Part shown: positions 24,601 through 36,289 of the stretch, one piece after another
How the letters are laid out: every line of letters starts with the position of its first letter
Position numbering within the stretch: the first letter of the stretch is position 1
Source: Pithys albifrons albifrons
Lineage: Eukaryota; Chordata; Aves; Passeriformes; Thamnophilidae
Length of the DNA: 64,000 nt
Assembly (NCBI RefSeq): GCF_047495875.1
Contig: NC_092465.1
Coordinates: 7,737,160-7,801,159 of the forward strand
Direction: 5' to 3'
Notes under the pieces: generated by a model
What the model was told of the DNA's origin: nothing
What the model saw: the letters and a program-made list of their open reading frames with translations, nothing else
Database searches by the model: none
Made by a program: the position numbers and the translations under genes

Positions 24601-27511
24601 CAAATGATTCAGGAAGATCTCGGGAATCGTTTTGGAACTGGCTCAGCAGTACAATAAGCCACTGCAAAGGAGTAGTTTGATGAGAGATCTCCAGACATAA
24701 TCCAGAAAGGACACTGCTGTCCTCTCTGATCTCAGTTACTGGGGACTGTTACTTGTTTGCTGGAGCAAGGAGATGGTGTCCCTGCCATCAAAGCATGGAA
24801 GTCAGTTATATTAATTTATATCCTACCACAACTAATCTGGAATCACTATATGATAGGAAAAAGGTTTAGGAATAAGTGAAGTCACAGCTCAATTGTGTTA
24901 AAAATGTCACTTCTCTTGCTAACATTCTCTCTTTTTTGCATCAACTTCTGTGCCTGTTTGCATTGTAACTTGCTGTAGGGATACTGCAGAACTAGAAAAA
25001 GAGCAGAGCCTTTCTATACTGATCAAGTTTGTTTCATACCTGATGCTTCATAGAAACCATTTAATGTGATAGCAGCTGATTTGTAAGATCAAAAGAATCT
25101 ATTAGTACTTAAAGAAAAAAAATCTTAGATGTGAAGGGCAGAATCTTTGCCAAGGAGCTGATAGAAATGCTGACATTATTGATATAAAAATATTGTGACA
25201 ATTCAGATAAGAACTGGGAATGGGGATAAACAATCATTTGGGACTGGAATTTCCTGTTTTAAGACATATTTACAGAAAAGCCACAGAAGCCGTACAATTT
25301 TTTGCTACTAGTTAGATTATTTTCTCTATTTGTGTGTGAACATGGCCCATCTGTTCATGAAACTTGGAGTAGTAAAATTTCAGTCTGTGCAGGAATACTG
25401 TGTTTTGACTTCAAAAGATGCTCAGGATTGTTCTGTGGAATTGATCCTGGTGAACAGAACAGTTGTAAACACTGCAGTTAAGCTGCAGGACTTTGATTTT
25501 TTGCAGTAGAGGTTTCCTAGAGTTGCCTGGTGAAATGCCTCAGAGGGCATCAGCTAATTGTCCACAGCACTGAACAATTCTAGTCTCCTAATCTATTGGA
25601 GAACTGCAGAGTGTGGTATTTCAGGGACCCAAAGTAGTAAATCACTTACTAGTTCAAATTGTGAACAGGGCTTCGCAGGAAACCTGGGAAAAGGAAACAG
25701 CAGGAGAAGAGTGATCTACAAAAAGACGGGAATAGGAAATCTGCCAGTGTCAACAGCTTTTTAGAGGCTTGCTCTTTGAGGGGAAAGTTGAATTCACTGC
25801 TGTTCATATGGAAGACTGAGGAATGGTGGGTGGGTATAGCTGCAGAAAAATAATATGTGATGGGGAGATGAGGGATTAGGGAAAGGAGGACAATCACTGT
25901 GCCTAGTTCCATTGAATACAGGATCCCTTTCTCAAGAGGGAAGGGAAAAGAAAAAAGTTAATTTTAGCCATGGGATGGGTCCTATCTGCTTTGGCTCTGG
26001 GAACACTACAGGAGGAACATGGCCAAAGCACCTGGTCTGTGTGGGGAACATCAACTGAGATTTTGGTATTGTAAAGCTGAGCAGTGGCAGCACCACTGAG
26101 GCTCCTTGACAACAGTGGTTTGTCAACAGACAGAGCTCCTTTCTTTTTGCAAACTATAGTAATAAAGATTGTGCTGCTTGATCTGTGTGCCTTTGCTGTT
26201 ACAGCGAGAACAGCCTGTAGCTCCTCTTCCTTCTTGAGAAAAGGCTCTACCTGCTGTGTTGATTGATTGAAGCTCACTGGAGACAGAGGAAGATTTAACA
26301 CTCACTTGAGGGCTTCTCTTCATAAGTTTAACGAGATAGATAGCCTTAAAACATGTTTCAGGGTTGAGATTTGCAGGGGGAGAACACAAAGCAAGGAAAC
26401 CCCTGCATTGTTGGGATGGCAGCAGTGTTGTGACAGTATAAAAGAATTGCTTTAATTAAAAGTCTCTGAAGACAGGAAATCCTTCTTTCTGAGCACAGCC
26501 CAAACAAACGATGCTCTACACGCAGCCCTCAGTAGTGCAGTGCCTGTCAGTGCTGCAGAGGTATCTGCTGGATCATGTAGGGGCTGTAGTGCTTATTTCC
26601 AAAGTCCCTCCAGGTACTGTATGTTCAGTACCTACGGGTCACATTCCTGCTTCGCTCCCTTCAAAAAAAAGTCTCAATTGTTGTGTGTTTCAAGACATTC
26701 TGGGACCATGCTACTGGATGCAGAGGCACCATTCCCCAAGGGAACTCTGTTCCCATGCTCTTCAGGAGGAAAAAAACCCAAAAAACTTTTTGAGAATCCC
26801 ATGTTTAAAAGTATCAGTGATTTTTATTCTTGGAAATATTTACCTCTTCTTGTAACTGCAAGGCAATATGAGCAAATCTCCATCTATTTCTATTACGTGT
26901 CTGTTTTTCTAAGGCAAAATTTCTACTGTATCGCTTGCAGAAGAATTTTAAAATAATGAGAAGTGGAATTGCCACAACCATTTTCCACTGCAATATGAGA
27001 AAATACAACTATGTATTCCAAAGCCTTTATAAACCATGTTAAAGTAACAGCTTTGTGCATCAGAATGTACTTTTTTCAGTTAAAAACAATTTAAGAAGTT
27101 ATAAATTAGATTATTAATTAAAATTAATTTAAATTACATTAAAAAACAGGAGACTTTCAAGTCAGAGAAGACATTGCTATAGAAATGTAAATTTTTGTTG
27201 TTGAGGGTATTAAACTTCAAAGACAAGCAAGAACTGAGATTACCTGGAAAAGTACTTCTAGTTTTTCTTTAAAAGAAAAGTTAAAAGGGGAGTGCAGGAG
27301 GATGAAAGTTTTGCTGATATTCATTCTCCTTTTACTCTTGGTTACTTGTCTGTGTGTGGCAAAGGAACAAGAAAAGAAAAAAATGCTCAAAAGACAAATT
27401 AACAGCACAGAAAGCTGTAATTACTTAGACACCTTAACTCAGACATGTTCAGCAATAGAAACAAAACTAATTTTCTCAGTAATTGCATTTCAGTTATAGT
27501 TATTCAAACAG

Positions 27512-28406
27512 TTTATTCTGAAAGATGAAAAATTCCAGTTATAAAATGCATCATTTGGTATACATTATGTAAATCAAGTCTGTAATATTTTTTGTTCCAA
27601 CCAGAATCAAACTACAGAAAAATCCAAAGCAGAGTGACTGTGCTGCTTCTGCAGTGCAGAGCTGTTGATCGTGTCACCACCAAGGTGTCTGCCTTAATCA
27701 GCAGCACTGCTTTGGGAATGTAAACTGGGTTTGCAACAGTTTTCAAGCATGAACCCTGTTGTAAAGCAAAACCATGTTCACATCAAACTAAGCACCCTTT
27801 GTTCTGTGTCACAGGAATCATGTATCGCAAGTCCTGCGCATCTTCAGCAGCGTGTCTGATCGCCTCTGCTGGGTACCAGTCCTTTTGTTCTCCAGGGAAG
27901 GTGAACTCTGTTTGCATCAGCTGCTGCAACACTCCTCTCTGCAATGGACCCCGGCCGAAGAGAAGGGGGAATTCTGGTGTGGTGCCGAGGGCACAAGTGA
28001 TACCCACCATTCTGCTTCTTAAATTTGCTCTGTTCTTTTTGTTTTGCTAAGCTTCAAGCAACTTGGGGGTTTTTTGCCCTGACACCTTTGTTATGTCTCC
28101 TTTTTTCTTCAAAGACACTGCAATTATTTTCTGTTTTTTTCCAAATCCCTGTCAACAGCCAGGGAAGTGCAGTGGTTGTATGGAGAGAGGGGCTGATATT
28201 TTTGGCAGCTAATGAGTTCACTTAGCAGATTGAATTTCCAGTGTGCACTTAAAAATCCCAGCAGGAATCAAAACTCCTGCTCTTTCTGCATAACTGGAAA
28301 CAAATCCATCTGTGTTATTCCTTTTGAGATGTAGTCACTTTCCTCAGTCTTTTTAATTTTCCATGTTTTTAAGTTCATTGCTGGTCATTAACTTTGCCTT
28401 ATGACT
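27512..28406 (-). other. GPR39: Probable GPR39 3' UTR, antisense to LYPD1 exon 3
   Basis: Downstream of the GPR39 stop on the - strand there is an ATTAAA variant at 28352-28357, only about 50 bases after the stop. The first canonical AATAAA is at 27512-27517. Use of the distal site would give a 3' UTR of about 0.9 kb that overlaps the whole LYPD1 exon 3 coding sequence in antisense. Use of the proximal site would leave the two messages overlapping only through the LYPD1 3' UTR. Confidence 0.45.
27815..28050 (+). CDS. LYPD1: LYPD1 coding exon 3 (second half of LU domain and GPI signal)
   Basis: This exon completes codon 64 and encodes residues 65-141, ending in TAA at 28048-28050. The acceptor is TGTGTCACAG. 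Cysteines at residues 71, 77, 88, 97, 100, 101 and 106 complete the three-finger fold, including the CCNTPLCNG signature typical of LU domains (conserved Asn after the last Cys). A basic linker (RPKRRG) leads to small residues N116-S117-G118, a probable GPI attachment zone. The hydrophobic tail TILLLKFALFFLFC (128-141) is the GPI-transfer signal. The LU part matches mammalian LYPD1 closely. The linker at residues about 115-127 is the least conserved stretch. The exon faces the GPR39 3' end on the other strand. Confidence 0.95.
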
Positions 28407-28930
28407 TCATACTTGATGCTCACAAAGGCCGTTCTGTGCGTCTGGACCATGCTCTGTGCCAGTCTCAAGGGGCACTACTTCCCGGCTGGGCTGTGGCAGT
28501 TCAGGACCTGACCCCTGTGCACTGCAGTCAGGTGTGGGCTCCCTCTGAAAGGTACTTAAGAAAACTTTGGTGTTGCCCTTGGTGGAAGAATTGCGCCTCG
28601 ACGACATGAAGAGCAGCGGGCGTAGGGAGCGGCTGCTCTGCGCTCTGGAGCTCTGGTTGGCCTTGAGGAACTTCTCCCTGTTGGCATGTTGGATGGTCAG
28701 GCGGCAGCGCAGGATCTGCAGGAACACGCTGCGGAACTGCTGGGAGGAGATGTTGTACAGGAGGGGATTCACCACCGAGCTGAGGTAGAAGAAGATGTCA
28801 GCAATGGGAAGGAGGATGATGTACGCTCTGAAGTAGAGAACAGTCCAGTCCTGTTTTGGTTTAGCAGCTGCCATGATCCTTCTCACCTGGTTTGGCATCC
28901 AGCATATCGCCAGAGTCGCAATGATCAGTC
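28407..28930 (-). CDS. GPR39: GPR39 coding exon 2 (TM6 to C-terminus)
   Basis: GPR39 is a class A G-protein-coupled receptor of the ghrelin/neurotensin group, activated by extracellular Zn2+. This is its second and last coding exon, 173 codons plus the end of a split codon, with stop TGA at 28407-28409. The - strand acceptor is CTTTCTGCTTGCAG, just above 28930. It starts inside TM6 ([19 protein letters not shown], with the CWxP switch motif), then the third extracellular loop. TM7 ends in the NPxxY motif as NPLLY, followed by helix 8 ([14 protein letters not shown], with a possible palmitoylated Cys) and a long Ser/Arg-rich cytoplasmic tail ending ENGL-like, here QNGLCEHQV. The sequence and the exon boundary in TM6 match mammalian GPR39. 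The tail is the most divergent part. Exon 1 (N-terminus to TM5) is not in the window. Confidence 0.95.
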
Positions 28931-29287
28931 CTGCAAGCAGAAAGAGGAGGAAAGAGGTGTGCATACATGGGCAAAACCACATAAAATACTATCAATTCCA
29001 CACTTACTTGTTAGGAAATAATACCCATGTTTTGCTTGACAGCTTTTTCTGCCAGTAGCATTTTTTTTGTTTGTTGTTTTTAATAACTGTTACAAGGTCA
29101 TTGCAGCACATGCTCTGACAAAAGACCACATAGTGCTTGGATAGTGTTTCTTTGTAACTGTTGTCATTTATTAGTTTTCAAAGTGTTCTTTCTCTGATCA
29201 TCTATATCTTTGAAAAGAATGCATTTTTCTTTTGGTTTTTGCTCTTACATTTCTTATGTCTTTCCCTTTACTTTGAAAAACAAACAA

Positions 29288-29293
29288 AATAAA
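29288..29293 (+). terminator. LYPD1: Candidate LYPD1 poly(A) signal
   Basis: This is the first AATAAA after the LYPD1 stop on the + strand (AACAAAATAAATAGAAC). It is in AT-rich sequence with no obvious GT-rich downstream element, so usage is uncertain. Confidence 0.35.
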
Positions 29294-32200
29294 TAGAACT
29301 TATAGCCATATTAGATCAGGCAATACCCAGAAGAGATCAGATTCTTGTTTGTACTTTACAAAAAAGAAAATGTATGCATAATAAGATATTTCATGTTATT
29401 TTTGGTAGATTTCCTCTTACAGAAGCTATTTTTAAGTAAAATGTGTATGGATCTTTTTATGGTAATTAAGATATGTTGGGCTTTCTTAAAAATCAAATTC
29501 CAGTGGAATTAAATGATGAATGTAAATGAGAAAAACCCAAGCCTAGTCATGAAAGTGTAAGCAGTTTCAGGTTATAAATTATGCTTAAAATTGTGGTATT
29601 GGACCATTTTGTATTTATATGTAAATATAAATACATGTTGCTGCATCACTAATGGCATTAAAAAGGGGGTGACTGAAGTGTTGGGTGTGTGACAATTCTG
29701 CCTGTGTGAAGCGCTGTTCAGTAGAGGGTGCAGGGGTGATGCCACAGACAGAGCAGCAGCCCTGCAAAATCATATCAGTGACTTGAGCCGGCTGTTCCCA
29801 GGCAGGAGATGGAGCAGGGCAAGGCACCGGGATCCTCTGTGGCGTCCTCAGGGCTGGTGTGTGTCAGCACGGGAAATCCTGGCATCTTGCTGGAGATACC
29901 AGGTACACAAAATAATTCCCTGCGCTGCTCTCCCCACCAAGCACTACTGGCACACGGTGCAGGCACCTGTCCCCACTGTTTTTCTCTCTGCAGGAAACGT
30001 GCCTTACACGAACACTTGGAGGGAGCAGAAGTTGCAGGCTGGCTTCTTCCCTGCTGCAGGGGCACAGAACAGCAGGGACTACCCCGATGGGATGGATAGT
30101 TCTCACTTGTGCAGACTGGTGTTACATTGCTAATCTCATCCAATGTCTGACCTCTGCTCTCAGCAGCAGCACAGAAGCATTTTAATTCTTACCCATCTAG
30201 ACTGAGTCAGATTGCCCTCACTGAACAGGTCACTGTAGGAATGCCATTCTGAAATAGCACGCACTGATTTTTGAAGCCAGGAAAGTGATTCTTCTCTAGT
30301 GGGAAGACATGAATGTAGCAGAGAAGGGAGGCAGAAAAGAGAAGAAAGATTTTTACAACTTTGAAACTGCCGAGACTTCATCAGCGTATGTCCAAGTTTT
30401 CTCCACCACCACCTCCAGGCAAAGAAAAGGTATGAAAGGCCTTTTTAAAAAAATTAAAATTTAATTTTGTTAATGAAAATGGTAATTGCTTTTAACAAGT
30501 TTATGGTCTCCCTGAAAAAGCTACCAAATAAAACTTGTCCTTTTGATCCCCTGCTTCTGTAATCACTTAGTGTCACAATAACTTTGCTGGGATGGGGAAG
30601 TGGTGTATCAAACTACAGCACTGGATTAAAAGCCCTGCAGGACTGTTGTTGGCCGAAGGTGGTGTGTTATCTTTGCCATTTTGCCTGCCAGAGCCGTGCT
30701 CAGCCACTGCCTTTTTACCCTCATTCCCACACAACCCGCTCCCTGCCTCTCTGCTGGCTGCCCTGCTCTCCCCCTGCTGCCTTGCCTCCCTTTTCAGTAC
30801 TTATGTCTCTGTACAAGGTTGATCTGAATTTTTTATTAGTTGTGCAAATTTTGTAGCCCTCAGTGATTTTTCCCTGCTGTCAGCATAACAAGAGGTAGCA
30901 GTCCTGGCACTGACCAACAGAAAACAAGGCCCCTTGAGCAGAGACTGATGAAGAGCCTTATAAAAAGGCAGCAAAAGGATTCTGCTGCTCCTGTGGGGCT
31001 TTTTCTCTGCTGCAACTTAAATGCAAAGTTCACAAAAACCCAAGTCTGCAGAATTCTTGCCATATTTTGCCAAATGATCTCTTTCAAGGGAAAAGAAAAT
31101 AAGCTTTTTTTTTCCTTTGGTTCTTGGTTAGAAATAGGATACTTCATCATGCTGATTAATAATTTCCTAAATTATAAATGCTGCTGTGAAAAACTGTGAG
31201 CAAACAATGTGTGCATTCAGTTTTAAAGCTCAACTGCAGTGCTCTGAGATGTCTGATTTTTTGCTTGTATCTGAATTCTTTGCCATTGACCTTTTCTTTT
31301 TAATTCAAACTGCCAAGTCCTTAAGATGCCCCATTATATTCTTCAGACACTTTTGTTCTGGAGAACTGAATATTTGGTAGTGTGTACAGCAAATGAAAAA
31401 TAAGCTGCTTGTGCCCTTGCAGAGTGTGGTGAGGTTAGTCTTTTGGGGGCTGGGAGGAGACGTCTGCAAAACAGTTGTTTTCCAGGGATGACTAATGGTT
31501 CATTTTTGCACTTTGAAAACATGCTTGTTGACTCAAAGGAGCTGCACCATGTAAATAAACATGCTGACAGACTCAAAATATTTTCTCCGCTGTTCACACT
31601 TGACATGGCAGTGTGGAGTAAACTGAAGCACATCAGAATTGCACCTCAGGAAGGCTCTATGGTCAGTGCTGCTGCCATCAATTGAAACTTGGACACAGGC
31701 TCCAGGAGTTTGTGTTGTACTGTAATGTGCCAAAGGTGCTCAAACAGCCTTAATCAGCTTAATGCAAACCAGGCCACATCTTACACCAGCACTGATACAT
31801 TCACACTTGAGGTTGCCACCTACTAGGAATTATTCTTCACATTTCATCTCATAATCCAACTTTACCTTCCACTCCTCATTAAAGGGAAAAAAGTAGTAGC
31901 AGCTCTGGAGTTCCCTCTGCCTCCATTTTCCCGACTACTGCACTGAAGTGACACACTAGATGGGAGTAGAGATTTATCTCCCATGAAATAATGATGTTTA
32001 TAAACAAAGCTGTGGTTCTGCAACCTCCATTACTGGTGCTTGAAATTTCCAACACACCTTTGAATCATTCCAATCTAATCATCAGAAGTGCATTAGACAA
32101 TGCCAACAGAAGCCAGGGGCCCTTGTGTTGTCTACTGACTGTGAGTGCATCTCAACCTTTACGTAAGGGTGGGAGTTTATAATTCATTTAACATTGGTGG

Positions 32201-35200
32201 GGATATTCCAAGGTAACAAACAAAGAAAAGAAAAAGAAAGACATGAAAAGACCCTTGACTAAAACCAATTTAAAGTGCTAAACCATAAACCAGCTACAAA
32301 ATAGTTTACCCAAAATATGAATTACCACATTTGACTGCTATTTCATTCGGAAAAAAAAAACCCACCCCAAACCTCAGAAAAGAAAGCATACAAATTTAAC
32401 AATGCTTTAAATTTAGGAAGCATTATTCTAACTTCCCAAAAGTCAATCTCAGAGTATTAATTCTTAATATGTGACAAAGGATCATTTATGTAGTAAAATA
32501 AACCCAGCATTTAAGTGCCAATGATATAAATATGCAGTGCTGGCAGAGAATAGGAGTTTGGCAGTCATTTGTCCCTTAGCAATACTTTTTTATTACTCAG
32601 AACATTCCTCTGGGCCATAGGGGACTGAATTAAATTCATTATGAACTTTATTGGGAAGGATTTTAAATACATGTAAATGTCTGGTTGAGAGGGCTTCATT
32701 CTCCACCCTTCCAGATTTTCCTTGTTCTTCTATTGAATAGATTTTTGTCTTTTTTTTTCTGCACCTGACCATTTAAATCTGTCTTTTACGATCCAGTGTT
32801 TTGCCCCTATTGTGGCGACTGCCAGCCATCCCACAAAACCTGAAATTGTCTACAAGTTTATAATTGTCACCAGACAATGCCAACAACAGGTTTCTTTGGC
32901 TTCCAGAGCCCATTCAGCTCAGTACACCCTCCTTTGCCTGTGCCACTTGACCTGACTGCCCTGTGCATCAAGGTCTGCCGGACTCTGCCACTGCTCTCAT
33001 AATTAGCCCAAAGCAGTGTTAGACCTCAAACTTTGCTTCTCTGTGATTTAATTAATGACACAAAGGCTGGCTCTCAACATCTGCTTGTAAACTGACATTT
33101 AAATGGCAATTGTCAGAGGAATATAAGCGTATGGTTACTGAGCTGTGAGTCAAGTGCAGGCAGTGATGCAGTTGGGTTAGAGGGAGACTTTTTCTAGTGC
33201 TCACTTCTCATTTGCATACTTGGCCCAGCTACACACAAAAGCATAACATGCCTGTGCTTTAAGTCACAAAGCCTTCCAAGAGTGCATCAGAGGTATGGCT
33301 CCCCTAAGAGGAAAATACTGAGACCACCCATCATTATTAGTAAGTTTACCATCATAAAATACTAAACATGAGGAAAGCACATGGTCCCTATTGGCTACTG
33401 CTACAAATGGCTTTGAACATATGAGCAAGGACACTTTCCCTCTAATCAGACTCTGGATGGTCTTAATATCAGTCATTACTAAGACAGGAAAACAAAAAAA
33501 GCAAAGACTCTCATACTAACTAAGAATGTTACTTTCAGGAAGTGGGGGTTTGACCTGTATTTATGTTACATTTGTTATTTTAACCAGGACAAAAATCTTG
33601 CTTTGTATTAGAAACAAGGACATAAGGCAGTAGTTTATTGTCCTTCTAGCTTCTAAAAGGAGTCAAGCCACAAAATGCAGTCTTCAATCACTGAGATGAC
33701 CTTCCCAACAGCAGATCAATGCAGTGCTGTCTTCCAGGATCTGCAGCTGCTCCGTGCCTCTGCTGCTGCAGTTCTCTGTATGTGAGGACTCAGCTGCCAT
33801 ATGCTTATTGTCTCCTGACAATTGTCAATGAAATGTCAGTTTGAAAACAGCTGTTACTTTCATTGCTGCAAGTCTGACTTGTAAATGCAGCAAAGGAATG
33901 ATGAGCAGAATGATATTGAATGGCTGCTGTACTGCTCAGCAATGCAAGCTGCACTGTCTCAGCATGTTCAACTGAAGAAGGCTGGAGCACCTCAAGGAGA
34001 GAACTGCGTGCTCTGTTCTCCAGCCCCAAGAATATCCTACTGGTTCTTCTAACAGGTAAGAATTTGGAGCAGAATTTTGGGTAGAATTTCAGATCCAACC
34101 TTGCAGCATTTAACAGCTCCTGGTGAGTATCGTGTTCAGCCACTGTCCAGCTCAACAAGTGACTCAAATCTCTATCTCTGACAAACAGCAATGAGTTGTT
34201 GATGAGCAGAATGGTGTGCAAAGAGTGGGAGAGGGCAAAACACTTTTTATTACTGCACCCAGTCTGGTTCAATGCCTACCACATCAGCTCCCTTGTATTT
34301 AAGGCCAAGAGGTTCAAAAGCAAGATCCACAGAAGAACAGCATGTCTCTTCAAGGCTTCTGTGGAACTTGCAGTGCTTCTGCCTACTTGCCAGAGCTGGT
34401 ATCTGCACATAAAAGGGTCCCTGTAGCATAAATCATGTGCCAGAAGGCCTTTGTGTGTCCCAAATTAGTCTTGTCACATTCAGTGCCATCATGCCAGCAC
34501 CCTTTTTGTGCAGTCTGTCCTGATCATCTGTCTAGGAAACCTCTGCCTTGTTCTCTAAGATCTAGAATTAGGATAAAAAGGCAGTGGGACAGATCAGAGG
34601 GATAATCCCTCAGCCACAGTGAAGTGGCCGCTCTCTGCTTGCCCACACACAAATGCAGAAGGCCCAAACAGACCACTGCACTCTATGGTATCAGAGAGCC
34701 CATAAACCCAGTTCCAGCTGGCACACACAGTGCCACACGTCACACTGGCAGGAGATAAGCTTACCACAAAGTTCCTAACAGATCTCTGTGTGTGTCCCTG
34801 TTCAGCACTAGCAGCATCTTTTCATAGGCAGCAATTCACAGCTGGATCTTGGAACCTAAACCTCATCAATTGTGTCCCTCTCTGTGCCGCGGCCCCGTTT
34901 CCGTGGGCTGAGGAGTCACTCGCTCCTGGTTATGGAGTCACTACAGGAAGTACCACCACACAATGTCTATAAAACAGAAGTGGTGGTTTCACCACAGTTG
35001 ACTTGTTATATCAACCTCATATTTCCTAAAACTCTTCTTGCTCAATCTGTATTCAGTGCACAGAGTGTCACAACCATTAGTGAGGGTTTTGCTTGAATGA
35101 GGGCTGCACTGTGCTCCATGGGCAGGATAAACTTCTGATGAAGATTAAAACAGGAAAAGAATACTAATATAAACTTCTCCCTTTTCCCTCTCAACCACAT

Positions 35201-36230
35201 GCCAGTTTCTTCTGCTGAAGGACAAACATTAAAATAACAATAAGCACATATTGATGTAATGCTGAGGAAAATATAAAATGTATTAACCTGAGAGATAAAT
35301 ATTGATATTGCTTTCTCCATGTCAATACTTAGTTCAAGGGACAATAAATTTTGTTATTCATTGAAACAAGTCAATACGTGCATTGCTACATCCATCCATT
35401 TTGTATAAACTGAAATTATTCAGCAACTCTGTTCCTTTTATCCTCAACTTTCAGAATCATAGCTTTGCCTTTCAAAACTGCTTCTCTCTAAGGGAGGGGA
35501 GCAATACGTAAACTAGCCCTACTCAGGCAGTAACTACAGGAAGAAGCAATGAGAAGACATAGCCAGTGTCTACCTCCCAGTGATTTTCCCTTCAGTTTTT
35601 CTAACCACCAGGGACATCTGCAGGCTCCCTTTGGGCTCTGACTCTGGATCTGGGCTGGCTGCTGTGTGCAGCTTCCTCAGAGAACAGGAATTTCCTCATG
35701 GCTGCATATATCAGCAACTTGCTGCCTTTGCTGTAGGGCCGCCTCACTTACAGACCATATACAGGAGTGCCACTAGCAAAGCAAAACTGAGATAAAATGC
35801 AGCCCTTGCTGGTACTGCAGGGAAACCAGGGACAAAAGAGGTAGGGAGACAACTATTTCATCGCCAGCATAAGCAGGCAAAACTCCAAGTGTTCACAGAG
35901 AGGCTCTGGCAAACACCTCACAGCCCTTCTCAGAATGGGTTTAAACTGAACTGAAGCCAGTACCAAACTAGTTATCATTACAAATACTGCTGGAAGGATT
36001 AAGCATATGGCCTGCGACAAATGGTTGAAAACCAGCTCCATGTACATCTGATCCTGTCAACAGCTTCCAGCAAAAAAAAACCAATGGACCAGTAATTCCC
36101 ACAGCCTTCAGAGGGATTTGGGTCCATCTCATGTTCATTTTGCTACTCCCAGCCTCAAGGGTGCTGTACAGCCAGGGCATGTCTCATTAGAGAGCACGCT
36201 TGGGTGACAAGACAGTGCTGTCCCATGAAG

Positions 36231-36289
36231 TGGTGCAATAAATGAAAGGCATTGAGAAAAAACAAGCTGCCTCTTGGTGCAATAAATGA
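36231..36289 (+). repeat. 15-bp direct repeat
   Basis: TGGTGCAATAAATGA occurs at 36231-36245 and again at 36275-36289, 44 bases apart, within GPR39 intron sequence. The material between is not clearly duplicated. It may be a trace of a small local duplication. Confidence 0.6.

Larger units (their letters stand above)
13991..27814 (+). other. LYPD1: LYPD1 intron 2
   Basis: This 13.8-kb AT-rich intron separates the two halves of the LU domain, with donor GTAAGA and acceptor TTCTGTGTCACAG. Most of it shows no feature I can name. The exception is a set of + strand candidate exons around 15.7-21.7 kb, listed separately. From about 21.7 to 27.8 kb I see only short random open frames and AT-rich sequence, notably 27,090-27,150, which is almost pure A/T. 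Confidence 0.85.
28051..29300 (+). other. LYPD1: Probable LYPD1 3' UTR, running antisense across GPR39 exon 2
   Basis: After the LYPD1 stop I find no AATAAA or ATTAAA on the + strand before the GPR39 coding exon begins at 28407. The first AATAAA on this strand is at 29288. If it is used, the LYPD1 3' UTR is about 1.25 kb and covers all of GPR39 exon 2 plus its splice acceptor. Antisense 3' overlap of these two genes is known in mammals. The precise end here is inference. Confidence 0.5.

Noticed and set aside
28567..29021. + strand open frames of 73 and 111 codons across 28.57-29.02 kb
   Set aside because: They are reverse-frame shadows of GPR39 exon 2. The real coding strand is - as shown by the CWMP and NPLLY motifs.
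29775..30143. Overlapping open frames of 80-122 codons on both strands near 30 kb
   Set aside because: They overlap each other in several frames, have no splice or start context, and show no recognisable domain. Locally higher GC content explains them.
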